Notes: generated from the sequence alone by a model not told the origin. Positions 9,375-19,293 are shown, counted from the first letter of the stretch. The stretch is DNA of 64,000 nt from Candidatus Gastranaerophilales bacterium (GCA_944323705.1 CALUTM010000004.1:1-64000), one strand, 5' to 3'. Numbers and translations are program-made.

Positions 9375-9784
9375 AAGTAGAATTAACGCCAACAATAACA
9401 AATCAAAAAGTAAGCTTGTTTACAAGAGTGAGAAAGTTTTTTTCAAACAAACTAAAACCTCTGACTAAAGATACTTTTGAAAAAGGAGGAGCTGAAAAAA
9501 ACGAAAGGGATATTATTGTATCACGTAAACATCCTAATTGGTGTGACACGCCTGAAGACGGATATAGAAATAATACTATCGCTGAAACTATTTGCTATTA
9601 TCCTGATGATGTCAAAAAAATGGAAAAAATGACAGAAGATGAAGCAGTTTTATACTCTCGTAAACTTTATAAAGAAGGTAAGTTTTATTATAGTGAGTCT
9701 GCAGGCTCGTTGAAAGAGCTTGAAGAATTCCTTCATAAGTGTGGTAAAGAATTAAAAGATGTTATTATCAAGGATAAAAAGTGA
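9371..9784 (+). CDS. Tandem paralogue 2 (MKVEL family)
   Basis: The product has 137 residues and shares about 70 N-terminal residues with its neighbours at near nucleotide identity. Its second half is different: YYPDDVKKMEKM, then KEGKFYYSESAGSLKELEEFL. It overlaps both flanking genes by 4 bases. The exchange of C-terminal halves between otherwise identical copies suggests recombination within the array. Confidence 0.6.
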   Translation: MKVELTPTITNQKVSLFTRVRKFFSNKLKPLTKDTFEKGGAEKNERDIIVSRKHPNWCDTPEDGYRNNTIAETICYYPDDVKKMEKMTEDEAVLYSRKLYKEGKFYYSESAGSLKELEEFLHKCGKELKDVIIKDKK

Positions 9785-10191
9785 AAGTAGAATTAACACC
9801 AACAATAACAAATCAAAAAGTAAGCTTGTTTACAAGAGTGAGAAAGTTTTTTTCAAACAAACTAAAACCTCTGACTAAAGATACTTTTGAAAAAGGAGGA
9901 GCTGAAAAAAACGAAAAGGATATTATTGTCTCACGTAAACATCCCAATTGGTGTGACACGCCTGAAGACGGATATAGAAATAATACTATTGCTAAGAGGG
10001 TACTATACTATCCTGAAGATCTAAAAAAAATGGAAGATATGACAGAAGATGAAGCAATCCTGTATAAAAGACATTTGGATAAAATTGGGCGTTTTTATTA
10101 TGGTGAAACTTTAACAAAGGAAAAACATGAAGCATTTATGCGGTCATTAGGGCTTGATCCGAATGAGTTTTATATTAGAGATAAAAAATGA
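9781..10191 (+). CDS. Tandem paralogue 3 (MKVEL family)
   Basis: The product has 136 residues and starts with GTG overlapping the preceding TGA. The N-terminal part equals copies 1 and 2. The middle is unique (KRVLYYPEDLKKMEDM), and the last 37 residues match copy 1 except for two adjacent changes. It ends in ATGA, which opens the truncated fourth copy. Confidence 0.6.
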   Translation: MKVELTPTITNQKVSLFTRVRKFFSNKLKPLTKDTFEKGGAEKNEKDIIVSRKHPNWCDTPEDGYRNNTIAKRVLYYPEDLKKMEDMTEDEAILYKRHLDKIGRFYYGETLTKEKHEAFMRSLGLDPNEFYIRDKK

Positions 10192-10241
10192 AAGTAGAAT
10201 TAACGCCAACTATAACAAATCAAAAAAATAATTTGCAGTAA
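10188..10241 (+). pseudogene. Truncated fourth MKVEL copy
   Basis: After the third copy the reading starts again with ATG and encodes MKVELTPTITNQKNNLQ before TAA. Thirteen residues match the shared N-terminus and then the repeat breaks off. It marks the end of an array that once held at least four units. Confidence 0.65.
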
Positions 10242-10345
10242 TTATTCTGTTTTTTACAAAAATTTACAAAATCCTTGCCTGCTCTTTTCATTTATCACTT
10301 TTATGTGTATAATAAGTGTACAAAATACAATAGAAGGGAATATAA

Positions 10346-11236
10346 ATGGCACTAAACTTTCAGGATTTAATACTTAATCTGTCTCGTTTTTGGTCAGAAT
10401 ACGGGTGTATAATACAGCAGCCTTACGATATTGAAAAGGGTGCTTCAACAATGAATCCTGCAACATTTCTCAGGGCTCTCGGACCGGAGCCGTGGTCTAC
10501 CGCGATGGTAGAACCGTGCAGACGTCCTACCGATGCAAGGTACGGAGAAAACCCCAACAGGCTCGGACATTATTTTCAATATCAGGTTATATTAAAACCC
10601 TCGCCGGATAATGCTCAAGAACTGTATTTAAAAAGTTTAGAGGCTATGGGAATTGACCTTTCAAAGCACGATGTAAGATTTGTTGAAGACAACTGGGAAT
10701 CTCCGACATTGGGTGCTGCGGGAGTCGGTTGGGAAGTTTGGCTTGACGGCATGGAAATCACACAATTTACGTATTTTCAACAGGTCGGAGGTTTGGAAGT
10801 AAAACCGGTTGCTTTAGAAATAACTTACGGTTTGGAAAGAATCGCCATGTATATCCAAAATAAAGAATCCGTGTTTGATATTATGTGGAATAATACATTG
10901 AAATACGGCGATATTTACCTTCAAAACGAGATAGAACAGTCCAAATATAACTTTGAATATTCTGATGCCGAAAGACTTTTCGGTTTATTTGACGCATACC
11001 AAAAAGAAGTCGATAATTGTATAAATGCAGAGTTAGTATTGCCTGCTTATGATTACGTTTTAAAATGTTCACACACGTTTAACCTTCTTGACGCAAGAGG
11101 TGTAATCAGTAAGGATGAGCGAATTAACTTTATAAACAGGGTCAGGACTATGGCTTCTGCGGTTGCAAACTTGTATGTTAAGCAGCGTGAAAAATTAGGA
11201 TTTCCTCTACTTAAGGCATCAGAGCAAAACAAGTAA
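10346..11236 (+). CDS. glyQ: Glycyl-tRNA synthetase alpha chain
   Basis: This is the catalytic alpha subunit of the tetrameric bacterial glycyl-tRNA synthetase, which charges tRNA-Gly. The 296-residue length is usual. Hallmarks include [23 protein letters not shown] near the start, [30 protein letters not shown]-type binding residues and [21 protein letters not shown]. The binding site GAAGGG precedes the ATG, and a TGTGTATAAT box lies about 40 bases upstream. No glyS follows, so the beta subunit must be encoded elsewhere. Confidence 0.95.
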   Translation: MALNFQDLILNLSRFWSEYGCIIQQPYDIEKGASTMNPATFLRALGPEPWSTAMVEPCRRPTDARYGENPNRLGHYFQYQVILKPSPDNAQELYLKSLEAMGIDLSKHDVRFVEDNWESPTLGAAGVGWEVWLDGMEITQFTYFQQVGGLEVKPVALEITYGLERIAMYIQNKESVFDIMWNNTLKYGDIYLQNEIEQSKYNFEYSDAERLFGLFDAYQKEVDNCINAELVLPAYDYVLKCSHTFNLLDARGVISKDERINFINRVRTMASAVANLYVKQREKLGFPLLKASEQNK

Positions 11237-11295
11237 GGAATCAGGGAAAAGGGTAACTATACCCGCGGGAATATTCAAAATTCGAAAGGTTTCAA

Positions 11296-12918
11296 ATGGC
11301 AAAAAGTAACTTCACAAATGCAATTTCCCTTGTATTGGGAAAAATGATTACACGTAAAAATCCGGACGACGCACTTGCGGGTGCGGCAAAAGGCGGTTTG
11401 GAAAAAACACTGGGAGTATGGGACTTAATCATACTCGGGGTCGGAGCGATTATAGGCTCGGGAATTTTTGCTATTGTAGGTATTGCGGCGGCAGGAAGTG
11501 CTGACGGAACAAGCCCCGGTGCAGGTCCTGCCTTGGCGGTATCAATGGTTATTGCAGCTATTGCGTGTGTCTTTTCGGCATTATGCTATAGTGAATTTGC
11601 TACAATGATTCCCGTTGCGGGCGGTGCATATACGTATACGTTTGCCACTCTTGGCGAATTTGCAGCTTGGATTGTCGGGTGGATTTTGATGTTGGAATAT
11701 GCCGTCGGATTTATTGCGGTTGCCTGTGCTTGGACCAACCACTTTATGCAATTCATAAAAGGGTTTTCAAGTATACTGCCTGCCTGGTTTTGTAATCCGC
11801 CGCTTTGGCTTATTAACGACTATCGCTCGGCTGTAAATTATTGCAATACACACGGGCTTGACGCTGCCGCGACAATCCCCACAATCGCAGGAATACCCGT
11901 ATCCGTAAATCTTCCTGCGATTATAATGATAGCAATAACTACGGCTATTCTGGTAAAAGGCACAAAAGATTCCGCCAAAATGGCAGGTATTATGGTTGCA
12001 GTTAAACTCGGAGTCATTGCTCTTTTTGTAATTACAGGGGCGTTTTATATAAAACCGGAAAACTGGACACCTTTTGCTCCAAACGGATTTGAAGGTGTTT
12101 TTATGGGAGCTTTCATTATATTCTTTGCATACATAGGTTTTGATGCTCTGGCAACCGCTGCGGAAGAATGCAAAAACCCGCAAAAAGACTTACCTATCGG
12201 GATTTTGGGTTCTCTTATCGTAACCACGGTTGTTTATGTACTTGTTGCATTGGTACTGACAGGGATGCAGCCTACAAGCGGCGTTTCTATCCCGGAGGGA
12301 CTATTTAAAGCTCCTATGGCATTTGCAATGTCTGTTGTTAATCATAATTGGATAGCGGGATTAATCTCCGTAGGCTCACTTGCAGGACTTACTTCAGTAC
12401 TCCTTGTAATGCACATGGCAGCAACGCGAGTTTTGTTTGCAATGAGCAGAGATAATTTTTTGCCGCACGTATTTTTGAAAATTCACCCTAAGTTTAACAC
12501 TCCGATGATACTGACAATTACTGTTGGTATTGTAGGAATTTTGGGAACACTTCTGTTGGATTTGAATGTGGCAGCTTCGCTCTGTAACTTTGGTACCTTC
12601 ACATCATTTATTATTGTTTGCGTAGCAATATTAATTTTAAGAAAAGTGGAGCCTGACAGAGAACGTCCGTTTAAAGTTCCGTTTTGTCCCTGGTTTCCGC
12701 TTATGGGTATTTTATGCTGCGGCGGTTTGATGGTATTTTCTATGATTATTGCCAAGGGAGATTCCGCAAGATTGTCAACAGAATTATTTATAGTTTGGGT
12801 TATTATGGGAGCACTTATATATGCCTCATACGGTTATCCGAAAAACAGGCTCGCGGAATGTAACGAAAATGAAAAAGAAATAGCGAAAGAAGATGAAATT
12901 ACGGTCGGTATTAAATAA
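11296..12918 (+). CDS. APC-family cationic amino-acid permease 1
   Basis: The product is a 540-residue inner-membrane transporter with about 12-14 membrane helices. The first helix carries GVGAIIGSGIFAIVG, the glycine-rich substrate and ion site of the amino acid-polyamine-organocation superfamily. YIGFDALATAAEECKNPQKDLP is the signature of the cationic amino-acid transporter branch. The ATG is preceded by GAAAGG. It overlaps the next permease by 26 bases. The substrate is not determined. Confidence 0.88.
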   Translation: MAKSNFTNAISLVLGKMITRKNPDDALAGAAKGGLEKTLGVWDLIILGVGAIIGSGIFAIVGIAAAGSADGTSPGAGPALAVSMVIAAIACVFSALCYSEFATMIPVAGGAYTYTFATLGEFAAWIVGWILMLEYAVGFIAVACAWTNHFMQFIKGFSSILPAWFCNPPLWLINDYRSAVNYCNTHGLDAAATIPTIAGIPVSVNLPAIIMIAITTAILVKGTKDSAKMAGIMVAVKLGVIALFVITGAFYIKPENWTPFAPNGFEGVFMGAFIIFFAYIGFDALATAAEECKNPQKDLPIGILGSLIVTTVVYVLVALVLTGMQPTSGVSIPEGLFKAPMAFAMSVVNHNWIAGLISVGSLAGLTSVLLVMHMAATRVLFAMSRDNFLPHVFLKIHPKFNTPMILTITVGIVGILGTLLLDLNVAASLCNFGTFTSFIIVCVAILILRKVEPDRERPFKVPFCPWFPLMGILCCGGLMVFSMIIAKGDSARLSTELFIVWVIMGALIYASYGYPKNRLAECNENEKEIAKEDEITVGIK

Positions 12919-14428
12919 TTTATTAGAGCGGAAAACCCCGCAGGAATTTATAGAGGACAGGACTAATTCGGACTTAAAAAAGACACTGAATGTTTTTGAC
13001 CTCATAGTACTCGGTATAGGTGCCGTTGTCGGGACAGGTATTTTTACAATTATAGGAAGTGCCATTGCAGGGACATCCGAAGGACCGGGAGCCGGTTCGG
13101 CAATTATAATTTCAATGATATTAGCAGCTGTAGCAAGCGTATTTTCCGCACTTTCATATTCCGAAATCGCTTCTATGATTCCTGTTGCGGGAAGTGCTTA
13201 TACGTATACATACGCCACCATGGGAGAATTCATGGCATGGATGGTCGGATGGATTTTGATGCTTGAGTATGCAATCAGTAATATTACCGTCGCAAGTGCC
13301 TGGACAGGATATTTCGCCCAACTGCTCAAGGGATTTGAACATATTTTACCCTCCTTTATCGTTAATTTTCCTTTATGGCTGAGAAACGACTATAGGACTA
13401 TTTACGAAATGTGCGGTAAATACGGTTGGGACGTACATGAAAAAATGCCTTTTATACATATAAGCCCCGCTGGAATACCGATTGACATTCCCGTTGCAAT
13501 AAATATTCCGGCGATTGCAATTGTTTTAGTTCTCACAATTTTGCTTATTAAAGGTGTGAAGGAGTCAACAAAAGTTGCCGCAATTATGGTCGGCGTTAAT
13601 ATGTTTATAATTCTTTCATTCATCATTGCGGGTTCTTTTTATGTAAGACCGGAAAACTGGACGCCTTTTGCTCCAAACGGAATTGAAGGCATTTTTACGG
13701 GTGCTTTTGTAATATTCTTTGCATACATAGGATTTGATGCGATTTCTACGGCGGCGGAAGAAACAAAAAATCCGCAGAGAGATTTACCGATTGCAATTAT
13801 GGGAACACTTATTCTGTGCACAATTTTATATATATCCGCAGCACTTGTACTTACGGGGGTTGTACCCCTAAATGCCATAGATACGCAAGCTCCGCTTGCA
13901 CATGCAATGAGATTTATCGGAAAAGATTGGTTTGCCGGGCTGATTTCGGTAGGAGCGTTATGTGCTCTTACCTCCGTTTTACTCATATACCAGTTGGGAG
14001 CAACAAGAATATTGTTTGCAATGAGCAGGGACGGATTTTTGCCAAAATCTTTAAATAAAATTCACAAAAAATTCAAAACACCGCATATATTAACCTGGAT
14101 TGCGGGAATTATCGTAATGATATGTGCCCTGTTTATGGATTTGAATACATCGGCAGAGCTCTGTAATTTCGGCGTATTTACCTCCTTTATAATAATATGC
14201 GTTGCGGTTTTAATCTTACGAAAGACAGAGCCGGACAGAAAACGTCCGTTTAAAGTTCCGCTTTGCCCCTGGTTCCCGATTTTCGGAATAATAACCTGCT
14301 TCGGACTTATGTACTGCAAATTGGGACACAAATCGACTTCGGCTTTTTATTTTATAATATGGCTTCTTATAGGTCTTGCAATATATGCAGGATACGGTTA
14401 TAAAGCCAAAAGACTCGAAGAAAAATAG
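12893..14428 (+). CDS. APC-family cationic amino-acid permease 2
   Basis: The product has 511 residues and is a close paralogue of the preceding transporter, with GIGAVVGTGIFTIIG in helix 1 and YIGFDAISTAAEETKNPQRDLP later. It begins inside the end of the first gene, indicating translational coupling and an ancestral tandem duplication. The two copies may differ in substrate or form a pair, but this cannot be decided from sequence. Confidence 0.87.
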   Translation: MKLRSVLNNLLERKTPQEFIEDRTNSDLKKTLNVFDLIVLGIGAVVGTGIFTIIGSAIAGTSEGPGAGSAIIISMILAAVASVFSALSYSEIASMIPVAGSAYTYTYATMGEFMAWMVGWILMLEYAISNITVASAWTGYFAQLLKGFEHILPSFIVNFPLWLRNDYRTIYEMCGKYGWDVHEKMPFIHISPAGIPIDIPVAINIPAIAIVLVLTILLIKGVKESTKVAAIMVGVNMFIILSFIIAGSFYVRPENWTPFAPNGIEGIFTGAFVIFFAYIGFDAISTAAEETKNPQRDLPIAIMGTLILCTILYISAALVLTGVVPLNAIDTQAPLAHAMRFIGKDWFAGLISVGALCALTSVLLIYQLGATRILFAMSRDGFLPKSLNKIHKKFKTPHILTWIAGIIVMICALFMDLNTSAELCNFGVFTSFIIICVAVLILRKTEPDRKRPFKVPLCPWFPIFGIITCFGLMYCKLGHKSTSAFYFIIWLLIGLAIYAGYGYKAKRLEEK

Positions 14429-14475
14429 AGCAAATACAGTATGAATATTTTACTGAAAGTGCTATAATCCTTAGT

Positions 14476-15471
14476 ATGAGAATTGTTACAAATAAAGAGT
14501 TAAGTACGTACAAAGTTTTACCTTTTGATTTATACACCGAAAATAAGGGCAAAATCCTGGAAGCAGGAGAAGTTCTGACTCCCGGAAAACTTATTATGCT
14601 TAAAAACTATGTTAAAATCTATACTGAAGATTTTAACAGCGAAGAAGATTTACAGGATAAAGAAAAAAATAACGATGCTAACGCAAACACTTCTTTATTG
14701 AATTTTTCATACGAAGGTCTTGATGCTACTGATTTTGAAACTGTTATAAACAAAGATGCGTATGTAAAAATGGAAGTTCAGGTAAAAATCAAGTATTTTT
14801 ACAAACGAACATTAGACCTGCTTATGCAAGGATATTATGAAGAAGGACTTTTAAAGTTAAATTCCTTAATCGGGATTTTGAAAACGGAAGTATACAAACA
14901 AATACATAAATCCGGCAAAGGCTCTCAGATACGATTTCTTGGAGAATATGAACTGTGCCATCCGCTTAATGTTGCAGTAATTTCGGGACTGATTGCTCAG
15001 AAGCTTGATTTTTCCGCAATGGCAACCGATCAGGTAATACTTGCAGCCCTTTTGCATGATATCGGTAAGCTTAAAATAGAACTGACAGACTCACAGGCTC
15101 TTATAACGATGAATGAGGATGAGGTAAAAGAACACACCGTTATAGGATATAAATTAATCAAAGAAAAATTTGAGCTCCCGGAAGAAATTGCCAAAGTAGC
15201 ACTGGAACACCACGAAAATAATGACGGCTCGGGCTATCCCCAAGGACTTTCCAGCGATTATATTTCAGAGTACAGTCAAATTATAAATGTTGCAAATTAT
15301 TATGACAACCTGGCTTTTAACCGCACTCACACAATTATAACAAATAACAAAGAAGCTCTGAGAACGATGCTTGAAGTGGGTACAAAGAGGTTCTCTGCCA
15401 AAATGCTCTACACATTCATACACATGTTCAATTATGACGACTCCAAAGACTTTAATGACATGGTCGTCTAG
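14476..15471 (+). CDS. HD-GYP-like signalling phosphohydrolase
   Basis: The product has 331 residues. The C-terminal domain has the metal motif HDIGKLKI, a later HTVIGY and the HHENNDGSGYP signature of HD-GYP proteins, which degrade cyclic di-GMP. The segment where canonical members read ADxYDALTxxR is NVANYYDNLAFNR here, so one metal-site aspartate appears replaced by Asn and activity may be altered. The N-terminal 120 residues are a helical sensor-like region without membrane segments. TATAAT is followed by seven bases and the ATG, with no Shine-Dalgarno, which suggests a leaderless mRNA. Confidence 0.75.
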   Translation: MRIVTNKELSTYKVLPFDLYTENKGKILEAGEVLTPGKLIMLKNYVKIYTEDFNSEEDLQDKEKNNDANANTSLLNFSYEGLDATDFETVINKDAYVKMEVQVKIKYFYKRTLDLLMQGYYEEGLLKLNSLIGILKTEVYKQIHKSGKGSQIRFLGEYELCHPLNVAVISGLIAQKLDFSAMATDQVILAALLHDIGKLKIELTDSQALITMNEDEVKEHTVIGYKLIKEKFELPEEIAKVALEHHENNDGSGYPQGLSSDYISEYSQIINVANYYDNLAFNRTHTIITNNKEALRTMLEVGTKRFSAKMLYTFIHMFNYDDSKDFNDMVV

Positions 15472-15498
15472 ACAATTGTAAATATTCGTATTTTATAT

Positions 15499-15527
15499 AA
15501 TCCTGTTTTTGTAACAAAAACAGGATT
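15499..15527 (+). promoter_or_regulatory. Hairpin that includes the ribosome binding site of the next gene
   Basis: AATCCTGTTTTT pairs perfectly with AAAAACAGGATT around five bases. The AGGA in the right arm is the only Shine-Dalgarno candidate of the gene starting at 15534. The stem could act as a terminator for the preceding gene or hide the binding site. Confidence 0.5.
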
Positions 15528-15533
15528 ATTAAT

Positions 15534-15797
15534 ATGAACAGAGTTAAAGAATTTAAAAAAATTATGGAAAAAAGCGGAACTGATAAAATTGTAGTTCTTA
15601 CAAACCGATACCAAATAACAGGATATGTCTACGATTGCGAAGAGTGTAACAAAGAATACTTCATAAATCTTACAAATGCATCTCTTTGCAAAATAAGTGA
15701 TGTTTACGAGAGCCAATGCGACAATTATTCAAGTCTTAGTTATGATTGGTTACATATAAACCTTGATAAAGCAGTTGCATTCAGTTTTATCAAGTAA
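15534..15797 (+). CDS. Small cysteine-containing hypothetical protein
   Basis: The product is an 87-residue soluble protein with YDCEECNKEYF, whose C-x-x-C could bind metal, and two further cysteines. The N-terminal half (about residues 17-50) has an Sm-like or SH3-like strand pattern, VVLTNRYQITGYVYD. No family is recognised. Its ribosome binding site lies in the arm of the preceding hairpin. Confidence 0.55.
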   Translation: MNRVKEFKKIMEKSGTDKIVVLTNRYQITGYVYDCEECNKEYFINLTNASLCKISDVYESQCDNYSSLSYDWLHINLDKAVAFSFIK

Positions 15798-15802
15798 AGA
15801 AA

Positions 15803-15820
15803 AACCGGGCAATAACCCGG
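15803..15820 (-). terminator. Terminator of the glycosidase gene
   Basis: ACCGGG and CCCGGT pair around a six-base loop. On the minus strand the stem is followed by TTTTTCTTT, so it serves the minus-strand glycosidase gene ending at 15905. It may also end the small plus-strand gene. Confidence 0.6.
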
Positions 15821-15904
15821 TGAATCCCTATATTACTTAATCGTAGTTTACTTAATCGTAAAATTACTCCCACACATGATAAACATTCAAACATTACCCG
15901 AATT

Positions 15905-18172
15905 TTATCTTATTACCGTAAAGAATTTAAATTCACCCGGCATAAGCTTTCCAAAGGAAAGTGAATTTGTTGCGGCAACGAATTTCTCTTCAATGTAATC
16001 GGTTCCGTCAAATCGGAATTCGGAAACAATGGAATAATCGCAAGAAAGTTCAATCGTCTTATCAAAAACTTCTCTTCCTTCCCTAATTTCAGTATGAGAC
16101 CCGTTTTCGTCTTCTATACAGAATTTTTCCGTTGGAGAATGATAATTCGCAACAACCAAAATCGAGTTTTTCAAACCTTCTTTCTGAATCTGCCACACTA
16201 CAAAACCGTCATCATCCTGCCTTATGATATGTGCTTCACCGTCGGTAATAACGGGAGCGTTCTTGACGAAACGGTCAATTGCATCAAATTTGGCATAAAA
16301 TTCATAATCTTTTTCTCTTACCATTGAAACTTCGTTTCCGATAATGTACTCCATGCCTGTCTTTGTGAAAGATTCATCACCGTCAATATACATAATCGGT
16401 CTCTGAGCGTTATGTCCACCGGGTAAGAATTTATACTTAAACCATTTAAACAAAGCACCCTGTTCGCCTAGCTGTCCCGGATATCTGTCAATTGCCTCAA
16501 ATTCTCCGTCCTGATTATTATATGTTTTTAAGATTGAAAGCGGAGTGGATTTTTTAGCCGTTGAATTGTAATTTGCCAAATTTAAGTTATCTTCCGCAAT
16601 CGCCTCAGGAGTTTTGTAACTTTGAGAAACGATATCATTACCCCAAAGAACATCAAAATTCATATCCTGATGGTATTCCTTAAAATAATTATCCCATAAC
16701 ATATACTCCGCCAATACCGCAAAATAAGGAACCTTTTCTTTCATTGCGGAATTAAGCATACCCAAAACTCTTCTTGGTGCTCTATAACTAATCGGAGTAC
16801 CGTCCTGTTCAGAAACTTCATCAACGATATGATCAATATGGTCAACTCTGAAACCGTCAAAGTTAAACTCTTCCTGAAGATTTTTCATATAATCTACAAA
16901 GAATTTTATTACATCATTATTGTATCTGCCATTTTCAAGACAAACAAAATAATAAGGAGTTTGGCAGTCAAGATTTGCAAACTTGGTTACGTCTTCGCCG
17001 TCAAATTTATAGTGTTTAAATGTCGGATAAGAAGCACCCTCGCTCATTCTGTCAAATACTGGAACTCCTGCAGAACACCAAGCCCCTCCGGGAGCAGGCC
17101 ACATACCTTCAGTAATCAATGCCTGAATAATTTCTCCCTGATTATGGATTTCATCCTCCGAGAGTTTTTTACCGCGACTGTTTCCCGCAACCTTATTTAT
17201 AATAACCTTTGCTTTCTTGTGCAGTTTGTCTTGAATACTTTTTTCAAGCATAGAGTTTGATAAAAATATCTTTACATCTTTCAATTGTTCATCTATTTCA
17301 TTGAAGATTGCCTGATAGTGTTCAGACAAATCTCCGTAACTTTCGCCTTTGAGATCTTTTTTATAAATTCCGCTTACAATATCCAAATCTTCTTTAGAAT
17401 ATTTATCCGTAAGTTTTGCAATAACTGTATCAATATTTTTGGAAATTTCTTCAATCAAAGCATTTATATCAAACCATCTTGCACATTCCGGTGTTGTTAA
17501 AACTATCTTTGAGAACCTGCCCGTTTGCGGAAGAATATCATAAATAACAGGGTGTCCGGCAAGTTGTGCTAAACGGATAAATGTTTTAACCTGTCCGTCT
17601 GCATCCAAGCCTGTTTTTTCCGTAATATTTTTGTCCTCTAAATTCGGGCTTACGCAGCTTGCTGTAGGAAGATACGCACATCCGAATTCACGCGGATGGA
17701 AAGGAATCAAATACATTGTCGTAGAAAAAATATTATTCTCCAAATTTCCCGTAGGCAGTATTAACAGCTCACGCATCCAATCCATAAATTTTCCGCATTC
17801 ACCGCCATTACCCAGCCCCGCTAAATTTATAAGTTTAATATCATGTCCTTCTTTTTGAAGCCAGCTTGAATCCTTTACATTATTTCTTGCAAGAACACTC
17901 GATTTAGTAAAGTTGAAACGACCGTTTTCGAAAACTCCGTTCGCTTCCCACTTTGATTCCAAAGCAAACAAAACTTCCGCATCCGTTAATTCCTCTAATG
18001 CTTTTATTTGGGGATAAGGAAGATACCCGAATCGTGCCATGGCAGTTTTTAAGTATTCTTTTCTTTCATCTGAAACAGATTCAAAAGAATACATCTCTCT
18101 TAATTTTGAATAAAAACTGTTTAGATTTTCGCACGCATCATCAGTCTCTTTTTTAAACAAAAAATCTAACAT
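15905..18172 (-). CDS. GH13-like alpha-glucan glycosidase
   Basis: The product is a 755-residue cytoplasmic enzyme with no signal peptide. NFDGFRVDHIDHI matches the GH13 region II motif (nucleophile Asp in GFRxD), and VPYFAVLAEYMLW fits the region III acid Glu. The region after TGRFSKIVLTTPECARWFD is atypical, so the substrate is uncertain; maltodextrin or glycogen-related sugars are likely. The start is the ATG at 18172 with AAGGAG six bases before it, rather than the longer reading from 18235. It stands alone between convergent and divergent neighbours. Confidence 0.7.
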   Translation of the reverse strand: MLDFLFKKETDDACENLNSFYSKLREMYSFESVSDERKEYLKTAMARFGYLPYPQIKALEELTDAEVLFALESKWEANGVFENGRFNFTKSSVLARNNVKDSSWLQKEGHDIKLINLAGLGNGGECGKFMDWMRELLILPTGNLENNIFSTTMYLIPFHPREFGCAYLPTASCVSPNLEDKNITEKTGLDADGQVKTFIRLAQLAGHPVIYDILPQTGRFSKIVLTTPECARWFDINALIEEISKNIDTVIAKLTDKYSKEDLDIVSGIYKKDLKGESYGDLSEHYQAIFNEIDEQLKDVKIFLSNSMLEKSIQDKLHKKAKVIINKVAGNSRGKKLSEDEIHNQGEIIQALITEGMWPAPGGAWCSAGVPVFDRMSEGASYPTFKHYKFDGEDVTKFANLDCQTPYYFVCLENGRYNNDVIKFFVDYMKNLQEEFNFDGFRVDHIDHIVDEVSEQDGTPISYRAPRRVLGMLNSAMKEKVPYFAVLAEYMLWDNYFKEYHQDMNFDVLWGNDIVSQSYKTPEAIAEDNLNLANYNSTAKKSTPLSILKTYNNQDGEFEAIDRYPGQLGEQGALFKWFKYKFLPGGHNAQRPIMYIDGDESFTKTGMEYIIGNEVSMVREKDYEFYAKFDAIDRFVKNAPVITDGEAHIIRQDDDGFVVWQIQKEGLKNSILVVANYHSPTEKFCIEDENGSHTEIREGREVFDKTIELSCDYSIVSEFRFDGTDYIEEKFVAATNSLSFGKLMPGEFKFFTVIR

Positions 18173-18317
18173 AGGGTTCTCCTTATTTGAAAAATTTGTG
18201 ATTGTTCGGATTTGTATAAAAATCATATCACGCATATATATTTTTTACAAACAAACGTAAACAAATGTAAAGACAAGTCAAAGCTCTTCAGCACAAAACT
18301 TGCCTGAAAAACATGTT

Positions 18318-18323
18318 TATACT
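18318..18323 (+). promoter_or_regulatory. Candidate -10 box of rpsB-tsf
   Basis: TATACT with an upstream TGTT resembles an extended -10 box, about 140 bases before rpsB. It implies a long leader, as is common for autoregulated ribosomal protein genes. No specific leader structure could be assigned, and the rest of 18236-18464 shows nothing else clear. Confidence 0.4.
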
Positions 18324-18464
18324 ATGATTTTATCGGTTGTATGGTTTGATAGGTATAACCCTAGTCTGTTAAATAGCTTAATTAATTTTCAAAATAAACT
18401 GTCATAGCAGATGGAATTATACAGCCCGTAGTAAAAGAAGTTAGAAAAAAAGGAGACACAAAAG

Positions 18465-19229
18465 ATGTCAACAGCATCACTTATTGAACTTTTGGAAGCC
18501 GGCGTACATTTCGGTCACCAAACACAACACTGGAACCCCAAAATGAAACCGTATATTTACGGTGCAAGAAACGGGATTTATATCCTTGATTTGAGAAAAA
18601 CCACAACATTATTGGACGCTGCTTATGATGCAGTCAGAGAATATGCGGCAAGAGGAAGAAACGTTCTTTTTGTCGGTACTAAAAAACAAGCTGCTGAAGT
18701 AGTTGCAGAAGAAGCTACAAGAGCAGGTGCATACTATATCAACAGAAGATGGCTCGGCGGTATGCTTACAAACTTTGAAACAATAAGAGGCAGAATTAAT
18801 AAATTAAGAGAACTTGAAGATTTTATTAACTCCGGTCACGCTGAAAAATTACCTAAAAAAGAACAAGCTCAACTGAACAGACAATTATCAAAATTGAGCA
18901 AAACTTTGGGCGGTATCAAGGAAATGAGAGGACTTCCCGATATCATCTTTGTCGTTGATCAAGCAAAAGAAGATATTGCAATTAAGGAAGCCAACAAACT
19001 CAACATTCCTGTTATCTGCTTGGCTGATACAAATGCAGACCCGGACGGCATAAACTATATTATTCCGGGTAATGACGATGCTATTCGCTCCATCAAATTG
19101 ATTACTTCAAAACTTGCTGACGCTGTTTTGGAAGGTAAACAATTGAGAGAAAATAACGCAAACTCAAAGAATAAAATTGAAGCAATTACTGCTGCTGATG
19201 CAGGTGTAGAAGAACCTGCAACTGTATAA
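18465..19229 (+). CDS. rpsB: 30S ribosomal protein S2
   Basis: The product is 254 residues, the normal length. Diagnostic parts are [65 protein letters not shown], and [21 protein letters not shown] strong AAAAAAGGAG site precedes the ATG. It is followed after 64 bases by tsf, the usual operon partner. Confidence 0.97.
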   Translation: MSTASLIELLEAGVHFGHQTQHWNPKMKPYIYGARNGIYILDLRKTTTLLDAAYDAVREYAARGRNVLFVGTKKQAAEVVAEEATRAGAYYINRRWLGGMLTNFETIRGRINKLRELEDFINSGHAEKLPKKEQAQLNRQLSKLSKTLGGIKEMRGLPDIIFVVDQAKEDIAIKEANKLNIPVICLADTNADPDGINYIIPGNDDAIRSIKLITSKLADAVLEGKQLRENNANSKNKIEAITAADAGVEEPATV

Positions 19230-19293
19230 ATTTATTAGATAAGGTAAAATGGGGGAATAATCTCCCTCATTTACCCCAAGAAGGAGAATTAAA

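Noticed and set aside
8964-10191. MKVEL proteins as confirmed antitoxins
   Set aside because: They lie after the ADP-ribosyltransferase, but no inhibitor fold or motif is recognisable, so only a possible partnership is stated.
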